From contig JAPPIP010000081.1 of the NCBI GenBank assembly GCA_028820595.1, positions 1 to 41,582 of the forward strand: 41,582 nt of DNA, given 5' to 3'. The DNA comes from Nitrososphaerota archaeon (GTDB lineage: Archaea; Thermoproteota; Nitrososphaeria; Nitrososphaerales; Nitrosopumilaceae). The notes below the pieces were generated by a model. That model did no database searches. It worked only from the letters and a program-made list of their open reading frames with translations, and was not told the DNA's origin. Positions 17,260 through 25,756 of this stretch are shown here, piece after piece; position 1 is the stretch's first letter; the number at the start of each line of letters is the position of its first letter. The translations under genes and the position numbers were made by a program.

Positions 17260-17285
17260 TCTTTTTTCTTCTTCTCTTTCTTACT
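17260..17285 (+). terminator. T-rich terminator-like tract
   Basis: A pyrimidine tract dominated by T (CTTTTTTCTTCTTC and onward) begins 26 nt after the DUF2024 stop, in the form archaeal intrinsic terminators take. It is followed by AT-rich sequence up to the convergent pyrophosphatase gene. Confidence 0.55.
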
Positions 17286-17348
17286 ATTATTATATGATTA
17301 TTATAATATCCCGGCGGGACGCTACTCACGCCTCCATGCCGGCCGGAA

Positions 17349-19388
17349 TCACAGCACCAGCACAGCCACAAACGCGGACACGAACACGATTGCAATCGTG
17401 TTTAGCAGCTTGATCACGGTGTTCAACGCGGGCCCCGCCGTATCCTTGTACGGATCCCCGATTATGTCGCCCACCACGGCCACCTTGTGTTCCTCGGTGC
17501 CCTTTTGGCCCCTCATCTCCACCAGCTTCTTTGCGTTGTCCCACGCGCCGCCGGTGTTTGCCAGGTGGTACGCCAGGAATATCCCCGTGACCACGGCGCC
17601 CATGAGAAGCCCCGCCACGGCCGTCGGCCCGAGCAGCACCCCGAGTATGATCGGGGCGATAATTGCGATAATTGCGGACTTCCACAGCTCCTTTATCGAT
17701 GCCACCGTCGCGATATCGACGCACTTTGCATAGTCCGGCTTGGACTTGCCCGTGAGTATCTCGGGGTCGGCCTTGAACTGCCTGCGGACCTCGTCGACCA
17801 TCTTGCCGGCCGCCCTGGAGACCCCGTTTATCAGCTGCCCCGTTATTATAAACGGCACCAGTCCGCCCACAAGCAGCCCCACTATAACGGAGGGGTTTGT
17901 GAGGCTGTAGTTCAGCTCCAGCACGCCCTCAAACACGTGGGCCGCCTCGAACTGGAATGCCTGTATCATGGCCAGCGCCGCAAGGGCCGCGCTTGCAATC
18001 GCGAACCCCTTTGTGACCGCCTTTGTGGTGTTTCCGACCGCGTCTATCTCGTCTGTCACCTTGCGGTTCTCCTCCCCCATGCCGGTCATCTCCACGATCC
18101 CGCCAGCGTTGTCCGCGATCGGCCCGAACGCGTCGATGCTCAGCACGATTCCGGCAAGGCTCAGCATCGCCATTGCGGTAAGCGACGTGCCGAATATACC
18201 GTACAGGACGGGATCCGCGCCCTCTGGGGCGGCAGACGATGACACCGCGTACGATATGATTATTGCGGCAACGAGGGCAATCATGAACGGCCCCGTCGAC
18301 TGTAGCCCCTTTATGATCCCCATCAGGGTCAGCGACGCATAGCCCCAGCGCGCCGATTCGGCGATCTCCATGACGGGCCCGTACTTGTAGTTGGTGTACC
18401 GGTCCGTTATCTTCTGTATGACCGGGACCAGCAGCACCCCGATGACGGTGGTGCCAAACAGGGCGTACGACGCTGCGGTGTCGCCCACAAACCACATCGT
18501 AAAGGCAAAGTTCAGTACAATGGCGATCCCGGCCGAGACGTAGAACGACCGGTCGAGGGGCTTCATCACGTCCGTGATGTTCTTTGAGCCGACTATGGCT
18601 ATGCCGATTATGGAGGCAATCATGCCGGAGGTGCCAATCAGTATCGGGTACAGGAACAGCTCGGGGGCCCCGATGAGGGCCGCTATCAGGATTGCAGCCA
18701 GTATGGTCACGATGTAGGACTCGTACACGTCAGAGCCCATTCCCGCCGCGTCCCCCACGTTGTCGCCCACGTTGTCAGCAATCGTGGCGGGGTTGCGGGG
18801 ATCGTCCTCGGGAATGTTGGCCTCTACCTTGCCGACCAGGTCGGCCCCCATGTCGGCGGCCTTTGTGAATATGCCGCCGCCTATCCTGATGAACAGCGCA
18901 ATCAGGCTGGCGCCTATCCCGACGCCGGCAATGGTGATCGGATCCTCGTATATGAGGTACAGCCCGGTTATCGCAAGCAGCGCCATTGCGGGTATCGCAA
19001 GCCCCACGGTCGCTCCCCCCCGGAACGCCATCGCAAAGGTCTTGCCAAGCCCGCTGCCGCTCAGGTTTGCTGCCCGCACGGCGGCCTTTACCGTAATCTT
19101 TAGTGATATGAGTCCCGCAACGGCCGACAGCGTCGCCCCCACCGCAAACGCAATGCCGTTTGAGGGCTGCAGGAACGCGCCGATTATAACGGACAGCGCT
19201 ATCGCCACGGGCACTATAACCTTCATCTCCCTCTTGAGAAATGCTGCGGCTCCCACGCGCACCGCGTCGGATATCTCCATCATCTGCTTTGTCCCGGCAG
19301 GCTGCCTCGAGATCCAGCCGACCAGCACGCCTGCCACTATAAACGAGGCAGCTCCCGCCGCAAAGGGCAGGATCTCAGAGAGCTCCAT
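17349..19388 (-). CDS. hppA: Membrane-bound proton-translocating pyrophosphatase
   Basis: A 679-residue H+-PPase that couples pyrophosphate hydrolysis to proton pumping across the cytoplasmic membrane; it has about 15-16 hydrophobic segments. Catalytic motifs are present: GADLVGKVEANIPEDDPRNP followed by ADNVGDNVGDAAGMGSD, the second acidic motif DAFGPIADNAGGIVEM, and a third near KPDYAKCVDIATV. The segment GNTTKAVTKGFAIASAAL has Lys at the position that distinguishes potassium-independent enzymes from potassium-dependent ones (Ala there), so I call it the K+-independent, proton-pumping type. The frame extends to 19565, but the TATA-like box at 19411-19418 lies 23-30 nt upstream of the ATG at 19388, where the first membrane helix begins. 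Confidence 0.95.
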   Translation of the reverse strand: MELSEILPFAAGAASFIVAGVLVGWISRQPAGTKQMMEISDAVRVGAAAFLKREMKVIVPVAIALSVIIGAFLQPSNGIAFAVGATLSAVAGLISLKITVKAAVRAANLSGSGLGKTFAMAFRGGATVGLAIPAMALLAITGLYLIYEDPITIAGVGIGASLIALFIRIGGGIFTKAADMGADLVGKVEANIPEDDPRNPATIADNVGDNVGDAAGMGSDVYESYIVTILAAILIAALIGAPELFLYPILIGTSGMIASIIGIAIVGSKNITDVMKPLDRSFYVSAGIAIVLNFAFTMWFVGDTAASYALFGTTVIGVLLVPVIQKITDRYTNYKYGPVMEIAESARWGYASLTLMGIIKGLQSTGPFMIALVAAIIISYAVSSSAAPEGADPVLYGIFGTSLTAMAMLSLAGIVLSIDAFGPIADNAGGIVEMTGMGEENRKVTDEIDAVGNTTKAVTKGFAIASAALAALAMIQAFQFEAAHVFEGVLELNYSLTNPSVIVGLLVGGLVPFIITGQLINGVSRAAGKMVDEVRRQFKADPEILTGKSKPDYAKCVDIATVASIKELWKSAIIAIIAPIILGVLLGPTAVAGLLMGAVVTGIFLAYHLANTGGAWDNAKKLVEMRGQKGTEEHKVAVVGDIIGDPYKDTAGPALNTVIKLLNTIAIVFVSAFVAVLVL

Positions 19389-19410
19389 GTATGCGGACTG
19401 CCCGGGCATG

Positions 19411-19418
19411 TAAATATA
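19411..19418 (-). promoter_or_regulatory. TATA-like box of hppA
   Basis: TATATTTA (minus strand) is 23-30 nt upstream of the ATG at 19388 and argues against the longer frame. Confidence 0.6.
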
Positions 19419-19524
19419 AATCAAAAAACGGACAAACCCAGTCCGTGCATGCACCAGGCCGGCGGATCCTCTAATTTGCGGAATATGCCATACGCCGTTG
19501 CCGCGCCTGCTGTTGCCACTACTA

Positions 19525-19902
19525 CTACTTCCCGCGCCCTGATGCTCGCCTGCGGTACGGGGCAAACCTAGCGCCTGCCAAGCCGCGCCTGACGAGCCTG
19601 TTGAACCGCCTGCCGTGGGACATGTATCGGAACCTCATGTGGATGAGCTCGTGCACGATGGTGTTCTCAAGCACCCTCTCATTTGGAATCTTCCGCACGT
19701 TGATGAATATGGCGTTGTGCTGCAGATACGAGACGCCATAGTACTTGTATGCAGACGTGCGCCTGCCCGCAGTCATGTCCCTCGGGGCGTCAAGCACCTC
19801 CCTCGTGGTCAGGAGCACCCGGGGCTCCGATATCGAAAAGCGGGCAGAGTATACCCCGACCTTTTCAAGTATGGCGAGTCGCAGCTCCGGTCCCAGCTTC
19901 AT
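19525..19902 (-). CDS. SprT-like zinc metalloprotease
   Basis: 125 residues with the zincin motif HELIH (His84, Glu85, His88) followed seven residues later by a third candidate ligand, His96, in MSHGRRF. This pattern and the preceding strand NAIFINVRKIP match SprT/Spartan-like or M48-related minimal metalloproteases. The C-terminus is very basic (RRGLAGARFAPYRRRASGRGK), suggesting nucleic-acid contact as in Spartan proteases, which degrade DNA-protein crosslinks; that role is inference. The ATG at 19902 is supported by a TATA-like ATATATG at about 19923-19931 upstream. Confidence 0.75.
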   Translation of the reverse strand: MKLGPELRLAILEKVGVYSARFSISEPRVLLTTREVLDAPRDMTAGRRTSAYKYYGVSYLQHNAIFINVRKIPNERVLENTIVHELIHMRFRYMSHGRRFNRLVRRGLAGARFAPYRRRASGRGK

Positions 19903-20119
19903 GGTGTCGGGTCGTGCGACCCGCATATATGGCTCAATGTCAACCCCAGCGACTCATTTGGTTTATTTTTTGAGATGGCGTGTATCCCGGCCGTTAATGC
20001 GGAGGCCCGCGTTGGCGCGCATCCCGGATCACGTGCCGGGATCCGCCTTGGGGTGGATAAGAGGATCAGGCAATGGTGGATAATCACCGCTCATACAGCC
20101 ACCGTCTCATCACGTCCTG

Positions 20120-20698
20120 TCATCCCATGTGGGACATGATGCCACGGGTCTTATTTCTAATTTCGTCGGTGACCGGCGTGACTACCAGCCCCTCGTCCGG
20201 CTGCCCGTACAGCACCACGGTATTATCAGGCGCGTAGACGCATACTGGAATGACAAGCAGATCCTCCTCGCCGTCTACGCGTATCCGGACGGGCGGCCTC
20301 GCCGCGAAGGCCTTGCGTATGGCCGAGACGCTCTCCCGCGTTATCTGGGCGGGCGGGTTTGACACCTCCATCACGGTGGTCTTTACCTCGACGCGGCTGC
20401 CCGCATGCCGCGCGCCGGCGCCGCGGCCTTCACCCTCCTTGACGTCGTCGTCGGCGCCGCCCGTCTCTGCAAGCCGCGGATGGGGACGGATCCGCCTCTT
20501 CTCGAGCCCGTCCGTTATCTGGAGGGACGGGACTATGCCAAACTGTATCATCCTCTCAGTGGTGCGATCGCCCACGGTCACCACGTACGAGCCGGGGCGT
20601 ATCATGCCTGCGACCTGCTCTTTTGTAATGCCGGCATCGGGCAGCAGGACGCCCAGAGGCGTCTTTAGATCTTCACGGCACGACTCTGGCAGCCTCAC
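20120..20698 (-). CDS. GTP-dependent dephospho-CoA kinase
   Basis: 192 residues of the DUF359 family, shown in Thermococcus to be the archaeal GTP-dependent dephospho-CoA kinase, the last step of coenzyme A synthesis. Recognisable segments: [26 protein letters not shown], and the C-terminal [34 protein letters not shown]-like block. A charged, Gly/Asp-rich insertion occurs at about residues 78-100. It starts with GTG and overlaps the stop of the upstream Mrp gene (GTGA at 20695-20698). CoaD, the preceding enzyme of the pathway, is at 36.8 kb. Confidence 0.9.
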   Translation of the reverse strand: [192 protein letters not shown]

Positions 20699-21939
20699 GT
20701 GGAATCAGCCTTGCCGCCGTATGACGCAGTGGATAAGGATTGCGAATCGGCTGCCGTCGTCTGCGCCGCCAGCGCGGCATCAGAGGGCGGGGCATCCGTG
20801 GCCTGGGCGGCGGCCGTGCCGGGCGCCGCAGGCGCATCAGGGGCGGCGGCAGGTTCCGCGACCTCTGCGCTCTCCGCTTCCTCCTGCTGCAGCTTCGCCG
20901 CAAGAATGCTGCACTGCGCCGCTATGTTGCGGGCCGCGCTCCTGAACGCGGCCCCGCCGGGAGAGTCGGGACCCGTAATCATTATGGGCTTGCCCAGGTC
21001 GGAGCCGGACATTATGCCGGAATTGAGCGGAATCTCCCCGAGGAACGGGATCTCAAACTTTTCGCTTATCTTCTTGGCGCCGCCGTCGCCGAATATGCGG
21101 TGCTTTTCATCGCAGTTGGTGCATACAAAGTGGCTCATGTTCTCCACCACACCGAGTATCGGGACGTTGAGTTTCTCAAACATGCCGATCGCCTTTACGG
21201 CCACGTTGCTTGCCACCTCCTGCGGAGTGGTTATCACCAGTATTCCTGTAATCGGTATGGTCTGCGCCAGCGTCAGCGGTATGTCGCCGGTTCCAGGCGG
21301 CAGGTCCACTATCAGATAGTCCAGATCCGACCAGTCGGTGTCCACCAGAAACTGCTTGAGTATCCCGGATATTATGGGGCCCCGGTATATTGCGGCCTGG
21401 TGCGCCTGGTCGGCAAAGAACCCGAACGAGACCACCTTCAGTCCGTTGGACTCGGCCGGTTGGAGCTTGTTGTTGTCCACCTCCATGCCGCCTTCCTTTA
21501 TTCCAAGCATCAGCGGAATGCTGGGGCCGTATATGTCGGCGTCAAGCAGCCCCACCTTGGCCCCGGCCTGCTGCAGTGCAAGGGCCAGGTTCAGCGACAC
21601 GGTGGACTTGCCGACGCCGCCCTTGCCGCTTGCGACCCCGATGACGTTCTTGACGGTCGCCAGTCCGGTGTCCTCGTCAAGGGAGCGCCCCTCCATGACC
21701 TTTGCGGTTACGTTCATGTCAAAGCTCTTCAGGCCGCCAAGCTCGCCTATCACGCGCCGCACGTCCTCCTCAATCTCCACGTTGAACGGGCAGGCGGGGG
21801 TGGTAAGCTCAAGCGTGAACTTTAGGTTGTCGTCAATCAGTTCCATGTCCTTTATCATCCCCATCGAGACGATGTCCTTTTTGAGATCCGGGTCAATCAC
21901 GGTCTCAAGCTTGCCGATTACCTCCCCAATCTCAACCAT
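20695..21939 (-). CDS. Mrp/NBP35-family Fe-S carrier ATPase with N-terminal MIP18 domain
   Basis: 414 residues. An N-terminal DUF59/MIP18 domain (about 1-85, with TTPACPFN) is fused to a deviant-Walker P-loop ATPase of the ApbC/Mrp/NBP35 type. The Walker A is GVASGKGGVGKST (residues 101-113); LLDADIYGPSIP, VDLPPGTGD, TTPQEVA and the CxxC of FVCTNCDEKH, which can hold a bridging Fe-S cluster, follow. It is expected to assemble or deliver Fe-S clusters. The last 60 residues are Ala/Glu/Pro-rich low complexity. The ATG at 21939 fits a TATA-like box at 21962-21969; a longer start at 21957 would fall inside the expected transcription start zone. Confidence 0.93.
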   Translation of the reverse strand: MVEIGEVIGKLETVIDPDLKKDIVSMGMIKDMELIDDNLKFTLELTTPACPFNVEIEEDVRRVIGELGGLKSFDMNVTAKVMEGRSLDEDTGLATVKNVIGVASGKGGVGKSTVSLNLALALQQAGAKVGLLDADIYGPSIPLMLGIKEGGMEVDNNKLQPAESNGLKVVSFGFFADQAHQAAIYRGPIISGILKQFLVDTDWSDLDYLIVDLPPGTGDIPLTLAQTIPITGILVITTPQEVASNVAVKAIGMFEKLNVPILGVVENMSHFVCTNCDEKHRIFGDGGAKKISEKFEIPFLGEIPLNSGIMSGSDLGKPIMITGPDSPGGAAFRSAARNIAAQCSILAAKLQQEEAESAEVAEPAAAPDAPAAPGTAAAQATDAPPSDAALAAQTTAADSQSLSTASYGGKADST

Positions 21940-21961
21940 ACACGGGAAAATCTGCATTCTA

Positions 21962-21969
21962 TATTTATA
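21962..21969 (-). promoter_or_regulatory. TATA-like box of the Mrp/DPCK operon
   Basis: TATAAATA (minus strand) is 23-30 nt upstream of the ATG at 21939. Confidence 0.65.
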
Positions 21970-22270
21970 GATAAACGGCGCGGGCGCCGGGCGCCGCGGG
22001 GTGCTCCCTGCCAGGGCCGCGGGCCCGCAGGCGGGACCGCGACAAGGCGCGTGTAGCCGGCAGGGCCGCCGACGGACAGAGGCGCGCGCAACTCGGGCCC
22101 CGGCCGCCGACGGATCACGCGCGCGTGGCCGGAGACGGCACGCCGTGAAGGCGCCAAGCGCCCGGGCATGCATGGGGTACGGACCGGGGGCACCGGCCCG
22201 CGGAATCCGAAAACGAGGGCCGGCAGGCATGAATTTTCAAGGGACTTGGGGCCATACGATGTCCAAAGAT
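21970..22270. other. GC-rich intergenic region between divergent promoters
   Basis: About 300 nt between the Mrp and Rpo7 promoters with no convincing gene. It is visibly richer in G and C than its surroundings, with many GC-only palindromic stretches, and frames through it show no family signature. A structured RNA is possible, but I found no SRP or RNase P hallmark. Confidence 0.4.
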
Positions 22271-22272
22271 TC

Positions 22273-22280
22273 ATAAATTA
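22273..22280 (+). promoter_or_regulatory. TATA-like box of the rpo7/spt4 operon
   Basis: ATAAATTA lies 21-28 nt upstream of the TTG start at 22301. A GAGGAG at 22288-22293 would fall upstream of or at the transcription start. Confidence 0.6.
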
Positions 22281-22300
22281 ACCCTCAAGAGGAGCGACAG

Positions 22301-22915
22301 TTGTTTTCAATATCGACCCTGGCCGATGTAGTCAGAATTCCCCCCGACCAGTTTGGAACCACGCTTCGAAGGGCCGCCATCACCATACTAAAGGAAAAGT
22401 ACGAGAGCATGATAAACGCGGAGCTCGGATACATAATCATGATTCTGGACGCAAAGGTCGACGAGATGGGCAAGATGGTCGCCGGTGACGGGGGCACGTT
22501 CCACAGGGTCAGGTTCAAGGCGCTCACGTTCTATCCGAAGATGCAGGAGATCGTGCACGGCGAGATCGTTGACATTACGGACTTTGGCGCGTTCGTCAGG
22601 ATAGGCCCCACCGATGCCTTGCTGCACCTCTCGCAAGTCATGGACGACTACCTGAAGAGCGACGTAAAGTCCGGAATTATAATAGCTAACCAGAGCGGCA
22701 GGACGCTCAGGGTAGGATCGGCGCTGCGCTCCAGGATCACGGCCGTGTCGCTTGGAAAGGCTGCGGCGATGGGCAAGATAGGAATCACGTGCAGGCAACC
22801 GTTTCTTGGCACCGACGAATGGATAGCAGAGGAGATCAAGAAGGCAGAGGGGGGCGAAGACGAAGGCGACGGCGCCAAGCAGGCTAGCAAAAAGACAGAA
22901 GGGGGGAAAAAGTAG
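22301..22915 (+). CDS. rpoE1: RNA polymerase subunit Rpo7 (RpoE')
   Basis: 204-residue homologue of Rpb7, half of the RNA polymerase stalk (with Rpo4). The N-terminal tip domain (FSISTLADVVRIPPDQFG and NAELGYIIMILDAK) is followed by an S1 OB-fold (EIVHGEIVDITDFGAFVRIG, then LLHLSQVMDDY). The C-terminal 25 residues are a charged Lys/Glu/Gly tail. It begins with TTG at 22301. Spt4 follows 2 nt downstream, the conserved archaeal arrangement. Confidence 0.95.
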   Translation: MFSISTLADVVRIPPDQFGTTLRRAAITILKEKYESMINAELGYIIMILDAKVDEMGKMVAGDGGTFHRVRFKALTFYPKMQEIVHGEIVDITDFGAFVRIGPTDALLHLSQVMDDYLKSDVKSGIIIANQSGRTLRVGSALRSRITAVSLGKAAAMGKIGITCRQPFLGTDEWIAEEIKKAEGGEDEGDGAKQASKKTEGGKK

Positions 22916-22917
22916 CG

Positions 22918-23106
22918 ATGCCAAGAGAGATGGCCTGCCGCAACTGCAAGTATGTCACCACCGCCAAGGTGTGCCCCGTATGCAAGTCGTCGGACCTGAC
23001 CCCGGACTGGAACGGGATAGTTCTGGTGGTGGATCCCACCAACTCCAAGATATCAAAGACGCTCGGCATAACCCAGAGGGGCAAGTACGCAATCAAGGTT
23101 ACATAA
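22918..23106 (+). CDS. spt4: Transcription elongation factor Spt4 (RpoE'')
   Basis: 62 residues; partner of Spt5 in archaeal elongation. The zinc knuckle pairs CRNC (from residue 7) and CPVC are followed by the typical DLTPDWNGIVLVVDPTNSKI and KTLGITQRGKYAIKV. Length and order after rpo7 are standard. Confidence 0.96.
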   Translation: MPREMACRNCKYVTTAKVCPVCKSSDLTPDWNGIVLVVDPTNSKISKTLGITQRGKYAIKVT

Positions 23107-23213
23107 CCCATCTACGGCCGGACGGGGCGTGACGGACATGCGCACGCGCTGTGAAAGTATGTCCGCCATAACCATAATCACAGCCGCAACCAACGTCATT
23201 GTCATCATACCAC

Positions 23214-23254
23214 AGCGGCATCATGTCATAGCGGCATCATGTCACAGCGGCATC
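23214..23254. repeat. Tandem 16-bp repeat, about 2.6 copies
   Basis: The unit AGCGGCATCATGTCAT recurs at 23214 and 23230 and, partially, at 23246, between spt4 and nadC. No coding or known regulatory role is apparent. Confidence 0.75.
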
Positions 23255-23292
23255 GCGGATCAGGCATGCAGGACTTTTTGCCGACGGCAAAT

Positions 23293-23300
23293 GTTTAAGG
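23293..23300 (+). promoter_or_regulatory. TATA-like box of nadC
   Basis: GTTTAAGG lies 24-31 nt upstream of the ATG at 23324. It is a moderate match to the TATA consensus. Confidence 0.45.
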
Positions 23301-23323
23301 AAAACAGGCAGGTACGGCATGTG

Positions 23324-24175
23324 ATGAGGATCACCCAGGATGCACGGCGCCACCTCCGCAGGTTCCTAGCAGAGGACGTGGGAAGGGGGGACGTTACGGG
23401 CGCGCTCCTGCCAAGGGGCGTGATTACGGCAAGCATAATCACAAGACAGGGCGCGACTGTGGCCGGAACCGCGCACGCGAAGGAGATATTCAGGCTGAAG
23501 GGATGCAGGTGCAGGACGCTCAAGCCCGACGGATCCAGGGCGTCCGCAGGCGACGTGATAATGAAGGTCAGGGGGGAGGCGAGGGCCGTGCTTGCGTGCG
23601 AGCGGACCGCGCTCAACCTGCTCTCAAGGATGAGCGGCATCGCGACCAGGACCGCCGAGCTTGCAGGCAGGCTGCCGGCAGGAGTCGGGATATACGCGAC
23701 CAGAAAGACCGCGCCCGGGCTGCGCATGTTTGACAAGGAGGCAGTCGAGATTGGCGGCGGCAGGAGGCACAGGATGGGGCTTGACGAGTCCATAATGATA
23801 AAGGACAACCATGTCGCGGCCGCCTCTCTGCTGATGGCAGGCCTCGCCCCGGAGGCGGCGCTCGAGCATCTGATAAGAAAGGCAGGGGGCAGGCGCGGCG
23901 ACCTGGAGGCCGAGGTCGACAGCGTGAATGGGGCCATTATTGCTGCGCGCGCCGGGGCGGGCACCATAATGCTGGACAACTTTACGCCACGGCAGGTCAG
24001 GGCGGCAGTACGGCGCCTGGAGTCAGAGGGGCTCCGCGACGGGGTGCGCATAGAGGCGTCGGGCGGGATAACCGGCAGGAACATATCGGCGTACGCAAAC
24101 AGCGGGGCCGACATGATATCTGCAGGGTTCATAACGCATTCGGTGTCCGGAATAGACATGAGTCTGGAGATCTAG
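23324..24175 (+). CDS. nadC: Nicotinate-nucleotide pyrophosphorylase (carboxylating)
   Basis: 283-residue quinolinate phosphoribosyltransferase that makes nicotinate mononucleotide from quinolinate and PRPP. Motifs: LAEDVGRGDVTGALL at the N-terminus, ERTALNLLSRMSGIATRT, ATRKTAPGLRMFDKEAVEIGG, HRMGLDESIMIKDNH, MLDNFTP and EASGGIT. The frame runs back to 23129, but the conserved start is MRITQDARR with a TATA-like box at the right distance. nadA and nadX lie just beyond on the other strand, completing the aspartate route. Its stop overlaps that of the convergent TPR gene by 4 nt (CTAG at 24172-24175). Confidence 0.95.
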   Translation: MRITQDARRHLRRFLAEDVGRGDVTGALLPRGVITASIITRQGATVAGTAHAKEIFRLKGCRCRTLKPDGSRASAGDVIMKVRGEARAVLACERTALNLLSRMSGIATRTAELAGRLPAGVGIYATRKTAPGLRMFDKEAVEIGGGRRHRMGLDESIMIKDNHVAAASLLMAGLAPEAALEHLIRKAGGRRGDLEAEVDSVNGAIIAARAGAGTIMLDNFTPRQVRAAVRRLESEGLRDGVRIEASGGITGRNISAYANSGADMISAGFITHSVSGIDMSLEI

Positions 24176-24582
24176 CGCCCTTTCGGACGCTTCATCGAGT
24201 CAAGTATGCCCATAGCCTCCTCATGCCCCGGGTCGATCTCTTGTATCTTCCTGCACGACTGTTCCGCCTTGGTCCTTTGGCCGAGAATCATGTGGGCCCT
24301 GGCCTTGAGCAAGAGCGCCTCCGTGTCGTACGAGCCGATCTCGAGCGCCCTGTCCAGGTACTCGAGTGACTGCCCGTAGCGCTTCTGCGTGTAGTATATG
24401 GCCCCCATCGTAAAGAAGAGGTCGTGGTTGTGATCCCCTATCTGGCGTATGTAGTTTTTGCCGCATCGGAGGGCCTCGTCATACTTTTTGTCCCTGACGA
24501 GCTTCTTGAACTCCTTGAGAAGCCTGCCGCCCATTCCCTTTTTGGGGTTGTCCGAGCCGCGCCGCCATAAGAGCCCCGTCAT
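24172..24582 (-). CDS. Tetratricopeptide-repeat protein
   Basis: 136 residues with about three TPR units: KYDEALRCGKNYIRQI, LFFTMGAIYYTQKRYGQSLEYLDRALEI and TEALLLKARAHMILGQRTKAEQSCRKIQEIDP. These form a small alpha-helical scaffold for protein binding. It starts 5 nt after the nadA stop and is presumably cotranscribed with nadX-nadA, although a role in NAD synthesis cannot be deduced. Its stop codon is embedded in the palindromic CTAG shared with nadC. Confidence 0.85.
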   Translation of the reverse strand: MTGLLWRRGSDNPKKGMGGRLLKEFKKLVRDKKYDEALRCGKNYIRQIGDHNHDLFFTMGAIYYTQKRYGQSLEYLDRALEIGSYDTEALLLKARAHMILGQRTKAEQSCRKIQEIDPGHEEAMGILDSMKRPKGR

Positions 24583-24587
24583 CTCAA

Positions 24588-25598
24588 TCAGCCGATCTCA
24601 AGCATCCGCTCTATTGCAAGGCGCGCCCTGTCGGCTATGTGCGGGGGGACGCTCACGACGCTGCGCTCGTTTAGGAGCGAGTCGTACACCTTTTGGAGCG
24701 TTATCATCTTCATGTACTGGCACTCTGCGTTTTCAGACGCGGGCACGAAGTTCTTTGTGGGGTTCTGCTTTCTCATGCGGTACAGGATTCCGACCTCCGT
24801 CGCCACGACAAAGTTCCGCGAGGGTGACGCGGCCACGTGCTTGAGCATGCCTTCGGTGGACAGCACGGACACCTTTGCATCCCCGAACCCGCCGGATGCC
24901 GCATCGTACATCATCGGCGTGGTGCAGCTGCACTCTGGGTGTATTACAAACTCCGAGTTCCTGAGGGAGGCCAGCTTCTCCTCTATGTCCTGCGGCGTGA
25001 TCCCGGCGTGCACGTGGCATTCGCCGGCCCATATGCGCATGTTCTTCCGTCCGGTCACCTTCGCCACGTACGACCCAAGGAACATGTCAGGCAGGAAGAG
25101 TATCTCCTTCTCGGCGGGGATGGAGTCCACCACCTTTACCGCGTTTGAGGAGGTGCAGCAGTAGTCAAGCTCCGCCTTTATCTCCGCGGTCGTGTTGACG
25201 TATCCGACCGATATGGAGCCGGGGTGCGCTGCCTTCCAGTCACGGAGCTCCTCTACGGTTATAGAGTCCGACAGGGAGCATCCGGCGTCAAGCTCCGGGA
25301 TGAGCACCCTCTTGTGCGGGCTGATGATGGCGGCAGTCTCGGCCATAAAGTGCACGCCGCAGAACAGTATGGTCTGCCGGTCCACTTGCGCGGCCTGCCG
25401 GGAGAGCCCAAGCGAGTCGCCCGTATAGTCGGCCACGTCCTGGACGTCGGGCACCTGGTAGTTGTGGGCCAGTATGACCACGTCCTTTTCCTCCTTGAGG
25501 CGCAGGATCTCCTCCTTGAGGTCGGACACCTGCTGTTGCTGTTGTTGCTGCTGTTGCTGCCGCTGTTGTTGACGGCGTTCAGGGATGAGCATGGTCAT
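24588..25598 (-). CDS. nadA: Quinolinate synthase with N-terminal polyglutamine tract
   Basis: 336-residue [4Fe-4S] enzyme that condenses iminoaspartate with dihydroxyacetone phosphate to quinolinate. Cluster cysteines are recognisable in FCGVHFMAETA, WAGECHVHAGI and ENAECQYMK; other motifs are ILAHNYQVPDVQDVADYTGDS and HPECSCTTPM. Residues 10-23 are QQQR followed by ten Gln, encoded by a CAA/CAG microsatellite (about 25531-25572), an unusual feature for this enzyme and outside the catalytic core. A TATA-like box at 25621-25628 supports the ATG at 25598. It lies downstream of nadX. Confidence 0.95.
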   Translation of the reverse strand: MTMLIPERRQQQRQQQQQQQQQQVSDLKEEILRLKEEKDVVILAHNYQVPDVQDVADYTGDSLGLSRQAAQVDRQTILFCGVHFMAETAAIISPHKRVLIPELDAGCSLSDSITVEELRDWKAAHPGSISVGYVNTTAEIKAELDYCCTSSNAVKVVDSIPAEKEILFLPDMFLGSYVAKVTGRKNMRIWAGECHVHAGITPQDIEEKLASLRNSEFVIHPECSCTTPMMYDAASGGFGDAKVSVLSTEGMLKHVAASPSRNFVVATEVGILYRMRKQNPTKNFVPASENAECQYMKMITLQKVYDSLLNERSVVSVPPHIADRARLAIERMLEIG

Positions 25599-25620
25599 TT
25601 GTCAGATAGGCCCAAAGGTG

Positions 25621-25628
25621 ATTTAAAG
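25621..25628 (-). promoter_or_regulatory. TATA-like box of nadA
   Basis: CTTTAAAT (minus strand) is 23-30 nt upstream of the ATG at 25598, so nadA has a promoter of its own. Confidence 0.6.
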
Positions 25629-25756
25629 CGTTACAAACAGACCATTACGTGACTAAAACTGCAGGCGTGCGGCAATAATTGCCATATTATACGCTTGAGC
25701 GGTATCGTTCGGCACGGATTACGCGGCAGCGGCGGGAACCGGGGCAGGCATTGCCG

